Shown here in pieces: positions 1 to 6,769 of a DNA stretch of 27,434 nucleotides. A program made the translations under genes and the position numbers. How positions within the stretch are numbered: position 1 is the stretch's first letter; each line of letters begins with the position of its first letter. The notes beneath the pieces were generated by a model. It ran no database searches and was not told where the DNA came from. It saw only the letters and a program-made list of their open reading frames with translations. The stretch lies in the NCBI GenBank assembly GCA_049965615.1, contig JBMFWD010000042.1, positions 1-27,434 of the forward strand. The letters are read 5' to 3'. This stretch comes from Acidobacterium sp049965615. GTDB taxonomy: Bacteria; Acidobacteriota; Terriglobia; Terriglobales; Acidobacteriaceae.

Positions 1-171
1 CGCCTACTCCGCCAAAGGACATCGCCCCGCCCCATCCAGCCGCCCGGAACCCACAGCCGCCCAAGAGAAAAGCGATTTATTAGAAAGGCCCCGAACCGTA
101 CCGATCCGAACCCAACACATCATAGCCCATCCCCCACACACTCAGATAGTCCAATTCATCCATAAATCCTG

Positions 172-257
172 CCATCCCGAGCGAAGTGGAAAGCCTCGGT
201 ACATTGTCGTCACTTAAAAATGTTGTCATCCTGAGCAAAGCGAAGGATCTGCAGTCA
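172..257. repeat. Two copies of dispersed GTCATCC…GAAGGATC repeat
   Basis: One degenerate copy begins at 172 (CCATCCCGAGCGAAG, then a divergent right half). A better copy spans 223-257: TTGTCATCCTGAGC, then AAAGCGAAGGATCTGC, then AGTCA. The same core recurs at 1066-1092, 22896-22965 and 22993-23056, always between genes. The left end (ATCCT) and right end (AGGAT) are complementary, so a transcript could form a short stem. I recognise this style of intergenic repeat from Acidobacteriota genomes; its function is unknown. Confidence 0.7.
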
Positions 258-350
258 CCAAATCGGTGCAAAGCACCGGCCCATCCCCCTCCACCCCAGA
301 GTTTTTTGCCGGTAATTCCCCCCGGATTTTCTAAAATAAAAATAGACACC

Positions 351-381
351 AAAAAGGCTCGCCCACCCAGGCGGGCCTTTT
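351..381 (+). terminator. Intrinsic terminator-like hairpin in front of the Cys/His gene
   Basis: GGCTCGCC (356-363) pairs with GGCGGGCC (370-377), with one G-U wobble and a six-base loop. A run of A (351-355) precedes the stem and TTTT (378-381) follows, so it could terminate in either direction. It ends only 23 bases before the ATG at 405, and no recognised gene lies upstream in the window for it to end. It may terminate an unseen upstream transcript or attenuate the gene that follows. Confidence 0.6.
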
Positions 382-404
382 CTATTCCCCCAGGGAGAGT
401 CCCC

Positions 405-746
405 ATGCCCGAGTGCCAGTACATCCAGCGCGAATTCCGTTCCAATCACTTCTGTGAGCAGTCCGCCCAGCCCGGCTCCGCATTCTGCGCCACCCACCAG
501 AACCGCCCCCGCCGCGATCTCCGCCGCCGCAACAACCGCCTCCGCGCCCTCTCCGCAGAAATCCCCGAAGCCACCACCGAACGCCTCCTCGCCATCCTCT
601 TTGAACTCGCCGGAGCGCTCCATCGTGGCACCCTCGCACCCCTCGCCGCTCAGTCCATCCTCATCCCCATCGCCGAGCGCCTCGACGACCTCTACTCCCG
701 CCGCACCGGCGTCTCCGTCCCCGTCGAAACCGACGTCTGGCTCTGA
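405..746 (+). CDS. Small conserved Cys/His (putative zinc-binding) protein
   Basis: A 113-residue protein. The N-terminus carries Cys4, Cys17, Cys28 and His31, the last three within an 'FCEQSAQPGSAFCATH' block that looks like a single-zinc knuckle. It resembles small proteins I recall from Acidobacteriota whose N-terminus reads roughly 'C…G..C..PA..G..FC..H' and whose C-terminal half is helical. An Arg-rich stretch (about 35-45) suggests nucleic-acid contact but does not prove it. The C-terminal half (about 50-95) is predicted helical. I chose the ATG at 405 because GGGAGAG lies just upstream (about 392-398) and the longer frame from 186 reads through repeat DNA and the terminator hairpin. 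No biochemical role is known to me. It is a lone gene, followed by the 67-bp tandem repeat array. Confidence 0.65.
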   Translation: MPECQYIQREFRSNHFCEQSAQPGSAFCATHQNRPRRDLRRRNNRLRALSAEIPEATTERLLAILFELAGALHRGTLAPLAAQSILIPIAERLDDLYSRRTGVSVPVETDVWL

Positions 747-756
747 TAATTTCCTG

Positions 757-957
757 TTAGAGGGTTAACCTGCCCCATGGAATCAACAACATCCCCGCAA
801 AAACAGCGGGGATGGATAAATCCTTAGAGGGCTAACCTATCTCATAGAATCAACAACTTAACCACAAAAACAGTGAGAATGAACACCTCCTTAGAGGGTT
901 AACCTATCCCATAAAATCAACAACTTGCCCACAAAAAGGACCGGGGTCGTGATTTTT
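757..957. repeat. Three-copy 67-bp tandem repeat array
   Basis: Copies start at 757, 824 and 891, a period of exactly 67 bases twice. Each begins TTAGAGGG(T/C)TAACCT, continues with a CATrrAATCAACAAC block, and has CACAAAAA or GCAAAAA further in. Copies 1 and 2 match at about 51 of 67 positions (counted by hand), most differences being transitions; copy 3 follows them for about 46 bases and then diverges into a T8 run. The first block contains the palindrome GGTTAACC in copies 1 and 3. Copy 1 also forms a perfect nine-base-pair hairpin (CATCCCCGC…GCGGGGATG) that decays in copies 2 and 3. It starts ten bases after the stop of the Cys/His gene. Confidence 0.85.
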
Positions 958-1065
958 TTTAAGCAAACCTGTGAATAGGCGGATTCAAGTTCCAAGTGCA
1001 GCATTTTCGAATCTTGGGAAGTCGTTGTCCGTGGGCCGAAACGAAAACGCCAAAACCCCGAACGC

Positions 1066-1092
1066 TGTCATTCAGAGCGAAGCGAAGAATCC
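1066..1092. repeat. Dispersed GTCATTC…GAAGAATCC repeat copy
   Basis: TGTCATTCAGAGCGAAGCG followed by AAGAATCC. Compared with the copy at 223-257, the outer arms have changed together (ATCCT/AGGAT to ATTC/GAAT), which keeps them complementary. This is the same intergenic family seen upstream of gcvPA. Confidence 0.65.
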
Positions 1093-1276
1093 CGACAATG
1101 CCTCGACAGAAATTGCTCCCAAAAGTTTCTCCCGGAACTCCCCGCTCTCCAGCGCGGAAGCGCTGGACCCACACCACCCCAGCAATTCCACTTGCACTTC
1201 CAATCCGCCGGGGCCCATAAAAGCTCTGCCTGGCTCGGAGTGGAAAATGCCGAAATCGGATCCACCCCATTCCAAA

Positions 1277-1374
1277 CCTTTGCGCTCTTGGCGGGCTTTG
1301 CGGTGAAGCGTCTTCTGCACCAACGGCGCGACCGCCCGCGCGGCAAGCACCGCGACCGTCCGGACGGCGAGTCC
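1277..1374. repeat. Dispersed CTTTGCGGTGAA repeat, copy A
   Basis: It shares three blocks, in the same order, with the stretch before gcvT (21152-21227): CTTTGCGGTGAA, a block of the form CACCAACGGCGCG versus GCGCCAAAGGCGCG, and GGACGGC(G/A)AGTCC. The last block is itself a small inverted repeat (GGAC…GTCC). The copy ends about 18 bases before the ribH start. A third, partial member sits at 27269-27313. Confidence 0.6.
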
Positions 1375-1392
1375 CACTGGTAATCTAAGAGA

Positions 1393-2343
1393 ATGATCAA
1401 AGGCATCACGCTCACCCGGAGCATCCGCTCCGAGGCCCATTTCGAGCGTCTCACCAGCTTCCTCGCCGCCCTCGGCTTCGAGCCCGGCAAGGGCTGGGAT
1501 GACTCCGCCGGCAAGGGCCGCCCATTCCTCGCCCCCATCGGCAATCTTGAAATCGTTCGCCCGGCACCCAACGCCACCCGCGACTTCGGCGCTGCCTACG
1601 AAGCCGCCGAAGACTACCTCACTGGCCAGGCCGCCCGAGGCGCGCACGACCACATCTATATCGAGGTCACCTCCCTCGACTCCGTCCGTCAGGCCGCCGA
1701 ATCCTGGCTCGCCGCCAACCCGGCAGCAGACGCCCCGGCCAAACCCCTCACCGAGGTAGCAGACACCCACTGGAAGTCCCGCCTCTTCACCGCCAATCCC
1801 GTTCCCGGCTTCTCGCTCACCTTCTGGGAGTGGGCCGACCCCCTCAAAGGCAGGCCCCTCGCCATCGAAGGCGACCTCTCCGCCGCCGGCATGCGCTTCG
1901 CCATCGTCACCGCCCGCTGGAACGCTGTCATCACGGACCGCCTCCTCCAGGGCGCGCTCGACGCCCTCCACCGCAGCGGCGCGGCAAAATCCGACATCAC
2001 CATCGTCCGCGTCCCCGGCGCATGGGAGATTCCCTCCGCCGCCCGCAAACTCGCCGAAACCGGCTCTGTCGACGCCGTCATCACCCTCGGCGTCCTCCTC
2101 CGCGGAGAAACCGCCCACTACGAGGCCATCTACAACGAAGTCTCCCGCGGCATCGGCCAGTCCCAGCAGGAGACCGGCATCCCCCACGCCTTCGGCGTCC
2201 TCACCTGCGAGAATCTCGAGCAGGCCCTCGACCGCGCCGGCGTCAAAGCCGGCAACAAGGGCTTTGAGGCCGCCATCGCCGCCATCGAAATGGTCTCCAT
2301 CCACCGCAAAATTGCAGCCCCGAAAGCAGAACTCCCCCAATGA
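1393..2343 (+). CDS. ribH: VOC-domain / 6,7-dimethyl-8-ribityllumazine synthase fusion
   Basis: A 316-residue protein. Residues about 160-307 are a complete lumazine synthase, which joins 5-amino-6-ribitylaminouracil and 3,4-dihydroxy-2-butanone 4-phosphate in riboflavin synthesis. The RGETAHYE motif holds the conserved His242, and KAGNKGFEAA (285-294) is the usual phosphate-site segment. Residues 1-150 do not belong to RibH, which is normally about 150-160 residues. They read as two beta-alpha-beta modules of the VOC (glyoxalase/bleomycin-resistance) fold: DHIYIEVTSLDSV at 86-98 and PGFSLTFWEW at 138-147 with a metal-ligand-like Glu. The frame is unbroken. A RibH-only start at Met167 has no Shine-Dalgarno, although AAGAGA before the ATG at 1393 is also weak. 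The gene overlaps nusB by ATGA, the common ribH-nusB arrangement. The RibH call is firm; the VOC call is moderately sure and its ligand unknown. Confidence 0.88.
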   Translation: MIKGITLTRSIRSEAHFERLTSFLAALGFEPGKGWDDSAGKGRPFLAPIGNLEIVRPAPNATRDFGAAYEAAEDYLTGQAARGAHDHIYIEVTSLDSVRQAAESWLAANPAADAPAKPLTEVADTHWKSRLFTANPVPGFSLTFWEWADPLKGRPLAIEGDLSAAGMRFAIVTARWNAVITDRLLQGALDALHRSGAAKSDITIVRVPGAWEIPSAARKLAETGSVDAVITLGVLLRGETAHYEAIYNEVSRGIGQSQQETGIPHAFGVLTCENLEQALDRAGVKAGNKGFEAAIAAIEMVSIHRKIAAPKAELPQ

Positions 2344-2780
2344 GCACAACCGGAAAGCGGCGCAAGGCCCGCGAACTCGCCATGCAGATGCTCTTCCAGG
2401 CAGACATCGGCAAACAGAACCCCGAACAGGTCCGCAAAACCTTCTGGGCCGCCCGCGAAGAAGATGACTCCGACGTCCGCGGCTTCGCCGAGGACATCTT
2501 CCGCGTCGCCAGCGCCCGCATCGAAGAAATCGACGCCCTCATCGAGCAGCACTCCGCCAACTGGCGCATCCAGCGCATGGCCGCCGTCGACCGCAACGTC
2601 CTCCGCATGGCCGTCGCCGAGCTCATCGGCTTCCCCGGCACCCCGGCACCCATCATCATCAATGAGGCGCTGGAAATCGCCCGCCGCTACTCCGGCCCCG
2701 ATGCCATCAACTTCCTCAACGGCGTCCTCGACGCCATCGCCCGCCAGCGCTACGAGAAAAATGCCGGTGCTGCCACATAG
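2340..2780 (+). CDS. nusB: Transcription antitermination factor NusB
   Basis: A 146-residue all-helical protein of normal NusB length. The N-terminal RRKARELAMQMLFQAD segment and the C-terminal INEALEIARRYSGPDAINFLNGVLDAI segment (given here by ends: residues about 106-132) are the family hallmarks. NusB pairs with NusE (ribosomal protein S10) on boxA RNA to stop premature termination in rRNA operons. The ATG overlaps the ribH stop (ATGA), so translation is probably coupled and both come from one transcript. The last codons and stop lie inside a hairpin that looks like the terminator of the convergent dnaJ operon. Confidence 0.95.
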   Translation: MSTTGKRRKARELAMQMLFQADIGKQNPEQVRKTFWAAREEDDSDVRGFAEDIFRVASARIEEIDALIEQHSANWRIQRMAAVDRNVLRMAVAELIGFPGTPAPIIINEALEIARRYSGPDAINFLNGVLDAIARQRYEKNAGAAT

Positions 2781-2791
2781 CAGCCACCGGC
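2757..2791 (-). terminator. Intrinsic terminator of hrcA-grpE-dnaJ, overlapping the nusB 3' end
   Basis: GCCGGTGCTGC (2763-2773) pairs with GCAG-C-CACCGGC (2780-2791), one bulged C, loop CACATA. Read on the minus strand the stem is followed by ATTTTT (complement of the A run 2757-2761), the normal layout for dnaJ termination 27 bases after its stop. Read on + the tail is only TCTT. The stem includes the final nusB codons and its stop. Confidence 0.65.
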
Positions 2792-2817
2792 TCTTAACCT
2801 GAATCCCGCTCTCAGCC

Positions 2818-3972
2818 CTACGAGAACATTTCCTTCATCTTGTCGAACAGCCCACTGCGGCTCGTCGGCGTATTCTCCACCGTCAGCGTCTCGCTCAACT
2901 GCCGAATCAGTTCCTTCTGCACCTTGGTCAGCCGCGTCGGCGTCTGCACCACAATCTGCACAATCAGGTCCCCACGGCCATTCGCGTTGAGATAAGGTAC
3001 GCCCTTGCCGCGAATCTTGAATTCCTTGCCGCTCTGCGTTCCCTCCGGCACCTTCAGCCGAACCTCGCCGTCCAGCGTCGGCAGCGTCAGCTCATCGCCC
3101 AGCGCCGCCTGCGGAAACGAAATCGGAACCGTGCAGTGCAAATCATGACCCGAGCGCTCAAAAAACTTGTGCGGGCTCACCGAAAGCTCCACGTAAAGAT
3201 CGCCCGCAGGCCCGCCACTGCGGCCCACGTCCCCCTCGCCCTGGTAGCGGATGCGCGTTCCATCCTCTACCCCGGCCGGAACCTTGACCGAGACATTCCG
3301 CTCCTTCACGACGCGCCCATCGCCCCGGCAGGTCTCGCACGGATCGGTAATCACGGTCCCTGCTCCGTTACAAGCAGGGCAGGTCCGCGCAATCGAGAAG
3401 AACCCTTGCTGATACCGCACCTGGCCGCGCCCCTGGCACTGCGAGCACACAGAAGGACCGCGTCCCCCGGCCGTACCCGTAGCTTTGCAGTCCGTGCAAG
3501 CCTCGCGCCGCTCGATGGTGATCTGGGTTTCCTTGCCGAAAACCGCTTCCTCAAATTCCAGCGTCAGGTCGTAGTGCAGGTCCCGGCCCTTGTGCACCCG
3601 CGTTGCGCCGCGTCCCGCGCCACGGCCACCCATGTTAAAGCCGAAAAGGTCGCCAAAAATATCGCCCAGGTCCTCAAAACCCGCGCCCGCAAAGGGATTG
3701 CCGTCAAACCCACCCATGCCGGGTCCGCCATTCACGCCCGCGTGACCAAACCGGTCATACGTCGCGCGCTTCTGCGGATCGCTCAGCACTTGGTACGCTT
3801 CGCTGCACTCCTTGAACTTTTCTTCAGCCTCGGTATTTCCCGGATTCCGATCCGGGTGGTACTGCATCGCCAGCTTGCGATAAGCCGCCTTCAGCTCCTG
3901 ATCGCTGGCCGTGCGCTCCACTCCGAGGACTTCGTAGTAATCGACTTTGGTCACGTTTTCCGTTCTGCTCAT
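2818..3972 (-). CDS. dnaJ: Chaperone protein DnaJ (Hsp40)
   Basis: A 384-residue type I DnaJ, the co-chaperone that delivers unfolded clients to DnaK and stimulates its ATPase. The J domain (about 10-75) has the HPD triad at 39-41. A Gly/Phe-rich linker runs from about 75 to 128. Four zinc-binding CxxC pairs follow at Cys159/162, 176/179, 198/201 and 212/215, though the first repeat reads CTDCKATG rather than CxxCxGxG. The C-terminal substrate-binding domains run from about 225 to 345. Its ATG overlaps the grpE stop by four bases, so it is the last gene of hrcA-grpE-dnaJ. dnaK is not in the window. Confidence 0.97.
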   Translation of the reverse strand: MSRTENVTKVDYYEVLGVERTASDQELKAAYRKLAMQYHPDRNPGNTEAEEKFKECSEAYQVLSDPQKRATYDRFGHAGVNGGPGMGGFDGNPFAGAGFEDLGDIFGDLFGFNMGGRGAGRGATRVHKGRDLHYDLTLEFEEAVFGKETQITIERREACTDCKATGTAGGRGPSVCSQCQGRGQVRYQQGFFSIARTCPACNGAGTVITDPCETCRGDGRVVKERNVSVKVPAGVEDGTRIRYQGEGDVGRSGGPAGDLYVELSVSPHKFFERSGHDLHCTVPISFPQAALGDELTLPTLDGEVRLKVPEGTQSGKEFKIRGKGVPYLNANGRGDLIVQIVVQTPTRLTKVQKELIRQLSETLTVENTPTSRSGLFDKMKEMFS

Positions 3973-4604
3973 TCCTTTGTTTGCTTCGCATTGCTGGCTA
4001 CCCGGACCAGCGCCGGGCGCAGCAGCCGTTCTTTAATTCGATATCCGCGGCGTACTTCTTCGATCACTTGATGATCCGGCACGTCCTCGCGCTCCACCAT
4101 TTCCAGCGCTTCATGCACCCGGGGATCAAACTGCACCCCGACCGCCGCCACCGGCTCAATCGCCAGCGATCGCAGCGCCTCTTCCATCTGCTTCACGATC
4201 AACTCCACGCCCGTCCGCAGTTGCTCGGCCGAACCCGTCGCCGAAAGCGCCAGCCGGAAGTTATCCAGCACCGGCAAAAACGTCTCCATCGCATTCGCAA
4301 CAGAGTAGTCCCGCAACTCGCTTCGCTCCTTGGCGTCCCGTTTCCGCGCATTCTCAAAATCCGCCTGCAGGCGCAGCAGACGCTCCTGTAGCGCTTCCCG
4401 GTCCGTCACCGCGGCGTCCCGCTCGGCCCGCAGCCGCTCCAGTTCCTCGCGCAGAATCGCAACCTCCGGCTCGGCCGGGGGCAGCGCGTTCTCCTCGTTC
4501 ACAGGATCATCTCCGGCATCGCCCATCTTCTCAGCGCCTTGCGCGGTTTCCCTTGCGTCCACTGCTTCCTGTTGCACACGCTCGTCGTAAGTCTTACGGC
4601 TCAT
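3969..4604 (-). CDS. grpE: Nucleotide exchange factor GrpE
   Basis: A 211-residue protein that releases ADP from DnaK. Residues about 50-100 are charged and coiled-coil-like (EILREELERLRAERDA type heptads). The C-terminal beta domain carries the GrpE signature FDPRVHEALEMV followed by GYRIKERLLRPALVRV. I took the ATG at 4604 because AGAGA precedes it at normal spacing; an in-frame TTG at 4622 would add six residues, but its GGAAAG sits only three bases away. It overlaps dnaJ by ATGA and follows hrcA after a gap of about 76 bases. The acidic N-terminus (residues 10-45) is low-complexity, as usual in this family. Confidence 0.95.
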   Translation of the reverse strand: MSRKTYDERVQQEAVDARETAQGAEKMGDAGDDPVNEENALPPAEPEVAILREELERLRAERDAAVTDREALQERLLRLQADFENARKRDAKERSELRDYSVANAMETFLPVLDNFRLALSATGSAEQLRTGVELIVKQMEEALRSLAIEPVAAVGVQFDPRVHEALEMVEREDVPDHQVIEEVRRGYRIKERLLRPALVRVASNAKQTKE

Positions 4605-4680
4605 AGCTTTTCTCTGTATCAATGTCTTTCCAGTGTAAATGGCGGCGACTCAATGTCCCCGTCTGCTCCCGCCCTGCCGG

Positions 4681-5748
4681 TTACTGCGGTGGCTGCAACA
4701 GCCGCGTCGAGAGCTGGGCAATGTAGGAGACCGCGTCGATCGTCTCCTGGTAATGGATGCGCGTCGAACCCAGCACGGCTACCGTGCCCAGGCTCTCCTC
4801 GCCCACACGGGCCGGCGCTCCAATCAGCACCAGGTTGCCCATTTCAGGCATTGCATCCTCAAGTCCTACAATCACGCGCACATGCTTCTGGCGCGCATCC
4901 AGGTAAGCCGTCAGCAGATCGATCAGCCGCTGCTTCGTCTCCAGCGCAGACAACATCACCCGCAGCCGCTCCCGGTCTTCTTCATGCGAGAGCAGGTTGC
5001 CGACGCCCTCCACATAGACCTCCGGGCTCACCCCGGATGCATCATCCAGCGCGCCTTTCGCCTGCAACTCTTTCAGTGACAGAAGGATACGATCATACTC
5101 GCTCCGCTCCGCCTCCAGTCGCCGGTTCACCTCGGTCCGAATCGAATCAATCGGCCAGCCATGAAAATTCTCGTTCAAATACCGGCTGCAAATCTCCAGA
5201 TCTCCGCTCCCCAGATCCTTATCCAGCAGCAGCATCCGGTCCAGTACAACGCCCGTCAACGTTACCACCACCGCCAGCACACGGTTCGGCGCAAGTCGTG
5301 AAAAATGAATATGTTCCAGCGCATGCGCCTCCTTCATCGTCGAAAACGCAATTCCAACCCCGCTCGAAAGCAGCGCCAGCACATGCGAGGTCCGCTCCAG
5401 AAACTGCTGGCTCGTGTGTATGCCCGAAAAATTCTCATCAATCTCGGCCCTGCGCTCGGTCGAAAGCTCCAATGGCCGCTGCGCCGCCAGCCCGAGCTGC
5501 TCCACGTAAAACCGAAACGCCCGCGGCGTGGGAATCCGCCCCGCAGAGGTATGCGGCTGCTCCACCAGCCCGCTTTCCGCCAGTGCCGCCATCACGTTGC
5601 GAATCGTCGCCGCGCTCATCCCGTTCCGCGATGCAAAATCGCGCGCAACAGACTGAGAAGAAACCGGCTCGCCCGTTTCGATGTAATGTTCGACAATGGA
5701 ATTCAGCACCAGCCGCTCGCGTGGACTAATGCGTGTCTCTGGAGCCAT
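4681..5748 (-). CDS. hrcA: Heat-inducible transcription repressor HrcA
   Basis: A 355-residue HrcA, the repressor that classically binds CIRCE operators and needs GroEL for activity. The N-terminal winged helix (about 1-75) includes SAATIRNVMAALAESGLVEQ and the TSAGRIPTPRAFRFYV segment that closes the DNA-binding domain. A GAF-like dimerisation domain follows. It heads the operon hrcA-grpE-dnaJ. A sigma-70-like promoter (5784-5812) lies upstream, and the roughly 29-base leader is largely a hairpin that overlaps the Shine-Dalgarno (see separate entries). I found no TTAGCACTC-N9-GAGTGCTAA CIRCE element near this promoter, so autoregulation through CIRCE is not supported here. Confidence 0.96.
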   Translation of the reverse strand: MAPETRISPRERLVLNSIVEHYIETGEPVSSQSVARDFASRNGMSAATIRNVMAALAESGLVEQPHTSAGRIPTPRAFRFYVEQLGLAAQRPLELSTERRAEIDENFSGIHTSQQFLERTSHVLALLSSGVGIAFSTMKEAHALEHIHFSRLAPNRVLAVVVTLTGVVLDRMLLLDKDLGSGDLEICSRYLNENFHGWPIDSIRTEVNRRLEAERSEYDRILLSLKELQAKGALDDASGVSPEVYVEGVGNLLSHEEDRERLRVMLSALETKQRLIDLLTAYLDARQKHVRVIVGLEDAMPEMGNLVLIGAPARVGEESLGTVAVLGSTRIHYQETIDAVSYIAQLSTRLLQPPQ

Positions 5749-5756
5749 AGGCCAAT

Positions 5757-5773
5757 CCTGCCTCCACGGCAGG
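5757..5773 (-). promoter_or_regulatory. Leader hairpin covering the hrcA Shine-Dalgarno (possible RNA thermometer)
   Basis: On the minus strand the sequence before the hrcA ATG reads CCTGCC-GTGGA-GGCAGG-A-TTGGCCT-ATG. CCTGCC pairs perfectly with GGCAGG. The only Shine-Dalgarno-like bases (AGGA, seven bases from the ATG) begin inside the 3' arm of that stem. The start site predicted from the promoter (around 5777) would make this hairpin the first structure in the mRNA. The pairing is seen; the control by temperature is inference. Confidence 0.5.
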
Positions 5774-5783
5774 CTCTACTGCT

Positions 5784-5812
5784 AGTTTAGGGACCGCTTC
5801 TGACAGGGTCAA
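5784..5812 (-). promoter_or_regulatory. Sigma-70-like promoter of hrcA-grpE-dnaJ
   Basis: On the minus strand, TTGACC (5812-5807) and TAAACT (5789-5784) are separated by exactly 17 bases and lie 36 bases before the hrcA ATG. No sigma-32-like CTTGAA/CCCCAT pair and no CIRCE repeat is visible around it. Confidence 0.55.
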
Positions 5813-5854
5813 TCCAGCAAAGACCCATGCAAGACCGTCCCTGTAATCATATGG

Positions 5855-6769
5855 ATGAACGAAACCCCCGGGAGTCGCATGCCCCTGCTGCATCCAGCCG
5901 TCGTTTCAGCCCTCATCCTCACCCTCGCACCTGTCTTCGCCTTCGGCTTCGCGGGCGAGCGCATCGCGGCCTCGCTCCACCGCCTGCCCGTCTGGATGCG
6001 CATCACCCTCCCCGCCGTCTTCGTACTTCCGTACCTCATCGTCACCCTCCCCGCAGGCAACCTCCATCCCGGCTGGTTCCTCCTTTACCTGCTCGCTCCT
6101 CCCGGCATGGCCGCGCTCGAAATCCTAGCCACCCGCCGCGACCCAGACCAGCACGGCCACTGGCTGGACGCCATCGTCCTGTTGCCCCTCGGCCTCGCCA
6201 TTGACCTCCGCCTGCTCCAGTCCGCCTGGCCAGCCGGAACCGCCGTCGTCGGCAAACTCATTCTGCTCGACTCGGCCCTCTACGCCATCCTCGGCCTGCG
6301 CCGCCTCTCCGGCGTTGGCTTCGACCTCCGCCTGCGCCTCAGCGACTTCAAAACCGGCCTTCGGGAATTCTTCTTCTACGCACCTCTCGCCATCCCCATC
6401 GGACTCGCGCTGCACTTCCTCGCACTGCACCGCCACGTCTCCCATCCCCGCCTGATTGCCCCCATCTGGCTCTTCTCATTCTTTGCCGTCGCCCTGCCGG
6501 AAGAAATCTTCTTCCGAGGCTGGATTCAAAACCTCCTGGAACGCCGCATCGGCCCGCGCTGGGCGCTCTTTCTCACCTCCGCGCTCTTCGGCCTCTCCCA
6601 CTTCAACAAGCGCAGCGGCATCTTCAACTGGCAATATGTCATCTTGGCTGCGTTGGCCGGCATCTTTTACGGTCGAGCCTGGCGGCAAAACCGCCGCGTC
6701 GGAGCCTCCGCCATCTGCCACGCCACCGTAGACACCATCTGGGGCGCGCTCTTCTGGCGTCCCTACTAA
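5855..6769 (+). CDS. CPBP-family intramembrane metalloprotease (CAAX/Abi type)
   Basis: A 304-residue polytopic membrane protein with about eight hydrophobic segments. The C-terminal half has all three CPBP motifs: LPEEIFFRGW with Glu216, Glu217 and Arg221; FGLSH with Phe245 and His249; and HATVD with His289 and Asp293. These are the metal and catalytic residues of Rce1-like proteases. In bacteria such proteins process prenylated or peptide substrates or give bacteriocin immunity; the substrate here is unknown. The start is uncertain: the ATG at 5855 has no Shine-Dalgarno, while the ATG at 5879 has CGGGAG four bases before it and would give 296 residues. It is divergent from hrcA, and its stop overlaps by four bases the stop of a second CPBP-like gene on the other strand. 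Confidence 0.88.
   Translation: MNETPGSRMPLLHPAVVSALILTLAPVFAFGFAGERIAASLHRLPVWMRITLPAVFVLPYLIVTLPAGNLHPGWFLLYLLAPPGMAALEILATRRDPDQHGHWLDAIVLLPLGLAIDLRLLQSAWPAGTAVVGKLILLDSALYAILGLRRLSGVGFDLRLRLSDFKTGLREFFFYAPLAIPIGLALHFLALHRHVSHPRLIAPIWLFSFFAVALPEEIFFRGWIQNLLERRIGPRWALFLTSALFGLSHFNKRSGIFNWQYVILAALAGIFYGRAWRQNRRVGASAICHATVDTIWGALFWRPY

Larger units (their letters stand above)
1..404. other. Intergenic region with dispersed repeats, no gene recognised
   Basis: No reading frame here has the C/G-rich third-position pattern of the neighbouring genes for any length, and none has a convincing ribosome binding site. Short open frames run in from the left edge on + and stop within about 200 bases; one ending at a TAG near 81-83 could be the tail of an upstream gene, but nothing identifies it. 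The region holds two copies of a dispersed GTCATCC-type repeat, a small hairpin (264-278, six-base-pair stem, AAA loop) and a terminator-like hairpin just before the next gene. Confidence 0.5.
958..1392. other. Intergenic leader before ribH, no gene recognised
   Basis: Beyond the tandem array this stretch holds one GTCATTC-type dispersed repeat (1066-1092) and one CTTTGCGGTGAA-type repeat (1277-1374) ending at the ribH leader. Short open frames occur on both strands but lack a ribosome binding site and codon bias. A perfect 12-base palindrome, CCGTCCGGACGG, lies at 1356-1367. I see no strong -35/-10 pair for ribH; TAATCT at 1381-1386 is the only weak -10 candidate. Confidence 0.5.

Noticed and set aside
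757..957. Mini CRISPR array (33-34-base repeat plus 33-base 'spacer', three units)
   Set aside because: The supposed spacers are themselves related to one another (shared CACAAAAACAG and GATGA-like parts), the repeats are not identical, and no cas gene is present. It is a degenerate tandem repeat.
1356..1367. Palindrome CCGTCCGGACGG as a ribH operator
   Set aside because: Short palindromes of this base composition are expected in such GC-rich DNA and it lies within a dispersed repeat; no second site supports it.
1072..2349. 425-codon minus-strand frame over ribH
   Set aside because: Shadow of ribH; no homology-like motif, and the product is a low-complexity Gly/Ala/Asp/Glu string.
5746..5855. 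CIRCE operator
   Set aside because: Looked for TTAGCACTC/GAGTGCTAA with mismatches on both strands; not found.
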